Assembly: GCA_947259475.1 (NCBI GenBank)
Contig: CAMYLW010000143.1
Span: 1 to 5,531 of the forward strand
Reading direction: 5' to 3'
Origin: Thermodesulfobacteriota bacterium
GTDB taxonomy: Bacteria; Desulfobacterota; Syntrophobacteria; BM002
DNA: 5,531 nt
Part shown: in pieces, positions 5,145-5,531 of the stretch
Layout of the letters: each line of letters opens with the position of its first letter
Position numbering within the stretch: position 1 is the stretch's first letter
Translations under genes and position numbers: made by a program
The notes under the pieces: model-generated
Database searches by the model: none
What the model was told of the DNA's origin: nothing
The model's input: only the letters and a program-made list of their open reading frames with translations

Positions 5145-5179
5145 GGGTGTCTAGTCCTTAGTCCTTAGTGTCTAGTTCT
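5145..5179. repeat. Right heptamer tandem repeat (five 7-bp units)
   Basis: Divides into GGGTGTC, TAGTCCT, TAGTCCT, TAGTGTC and TAGTTCT. Positions 5158-5178 also encode the last six residues and the stop of the amidase gene on the minus strand, so the repeat has entered a coding end. The unit length equals that of the left tract, but the sequence differs. Confidence 0.7.
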
Positions 5180-5531
5180 CTCCGGAAGAGATGCGGCTTG
5201 CGGTCCTTAAGGAACGGCATGGAGGAACGAACCTCCGCTACCATGGCCGGATCAATGTCGGCCAGCAACAAGGTTTCCCTGTCCTCGGCGTGGGCCAGGA
5301 CCTGGCCAAGAGGATCGATAATGGCCGAGCCCCCGAGAAAAGTGAGATCGCCACCTTCTCCAACCCGATTCACGCCCACCACAAAACACTGACTCTCCAC
5401 AGCGCGGGCTCGGAGTAGTAAGTCCCAGTGGGGTTGGCGAACAGCCGGCCAGGAAGCGATGACCAGGATGAGCCCGCACTGGTCGACCACAGTGCGGAAA
5501 AGTTCGGGAAAGCGCAGGTCATAACAAACGA
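5158..5531 (-). CDS. Carbon-nitrogen hydrolase, omega-amidase (YafV/Nit2) type, C-terminal part
   Basis: The minus-strand frame is open from the window end (base 5531) to the TAA at 5160-5158, giving 123 residues; the gene starts outside the window. Near the top is CYDLRFPELFR, the nitrilase-superfamily nucleophile motif, with the catalytic Cys at codon 5526-5524. After it come ASWPAVRQPHWDLLLRARA, VESQCFVVGVNRVGEGGD, GGSAIIDPLGQVLA and a terminal RSSMPFLKDRKPHLF. The SWP...HW...RARA...QCFVVGVNRVG pattern matches omega-amidases, which hydrolyse alpha-ketoglutaramate or alpha-ketosuccinamate in the cytoplasm to the keto acid and ammonia. The Glu and Lys of the triad would lie upstream. The last six residues, ELDTKD, are encoded by heptamer repeat and are probably not conserved. 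A GTG at 5490 is internal, not the real start. Confidence 0.88.
   Translation of the reverse strand, partial: VCYDLRFPELFRTVVDQCGLILVIASWPAVRQPHWDLLLRARAVESQCFVVGVNRVGEGGDLTFLGGSAIIDPLGQVLAHAEDRETLLLADIDPAMVAEVRSSMPFLKDRKPHLFRRELDTKD

Noticed and set aside
1..5531. An anti-phage defence or other multi-gene accessory system
   Set aside because: The identifiable genes are a folate enzyme, a kinase-phosphatase pair, an IS and an amidase. No nuclease, toxin, reverse transcriptase or STAND-type gene is seen.

Overview
The window reads as bacterial chromosome of moderate GC content. Several features suggest a Gram-negative-type lineage, possibly an uncultured Desulfobacterota-like or candidate-phylum bacterium: a kinase resembling lipopolysaccharide/Kdo kinases, a periplasmic-sensor phosphatase, and intergenic 7-bp tandem repeats. 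This taxonomic guess is inference only.

Layout. (1) Positions 1-492, plus strand: the 3' part of a gene for a cyclodeaminase/methenyl-tetrahydrofolate cyclohydrolase-type protein (FTCD_C/FchA family). It converges on (2) a minus-strand pair: a membrane-anchored dCache-HAMP-PP2C (SpoIIE/RsbU-type) protein phosphatase at 1421-3553, followed about 44 bp later by a small atypical kinase of the RIO/WaaP-like fold at 531-1376. The two were probably co-transcribed. (3) 3554-3754: a repeat-rich intergenic region with heptamer tandem repeats, a 19-bp-periodic array of small hairpins and a run of nine C. (4) About 3755-5008: a complete-looking IS3-family insertion sequence (orfA, A-rich -1 frameshift site, orfB with a D-D-35-E triad, terminal inverted repeats). 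(5) 5009-5157: a second repeat-rich stretch carrying inverted copies of the left-hand repeats. (6) 5158-5531, minus strand: the 3' part of a carbon-nitrogen hydrolase (omega-amidase/YafV-Nit2 type). Its last codons are made of heptamer repeat.

How the parts relate. The phosphatase probably senses an extracytoplasmic ligand through its Cache domain and dephosphorylates a cytoplasmic Ser/Thr-phosphorylated partner. The adjacent kinase-like protein could be its functional counterpart, although no anti-sigma factor or STAS partner is visible here. The folate enzyme and the amidase are metabolic fragments cut by the window edges, with no evident link to the signalling pair.

The most unusual structure is the nested symmetry around the insertion sequence: heptamers, block A, block B, IS, inverted block B, inverted block A, heptamers. 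Within it is a hairpin array in which the heptamer spacing is exact and the hairpin stems differ in sequence but stay paired. These look like a dispersed structured repeat family that the IS entered or that was rearranged around it.
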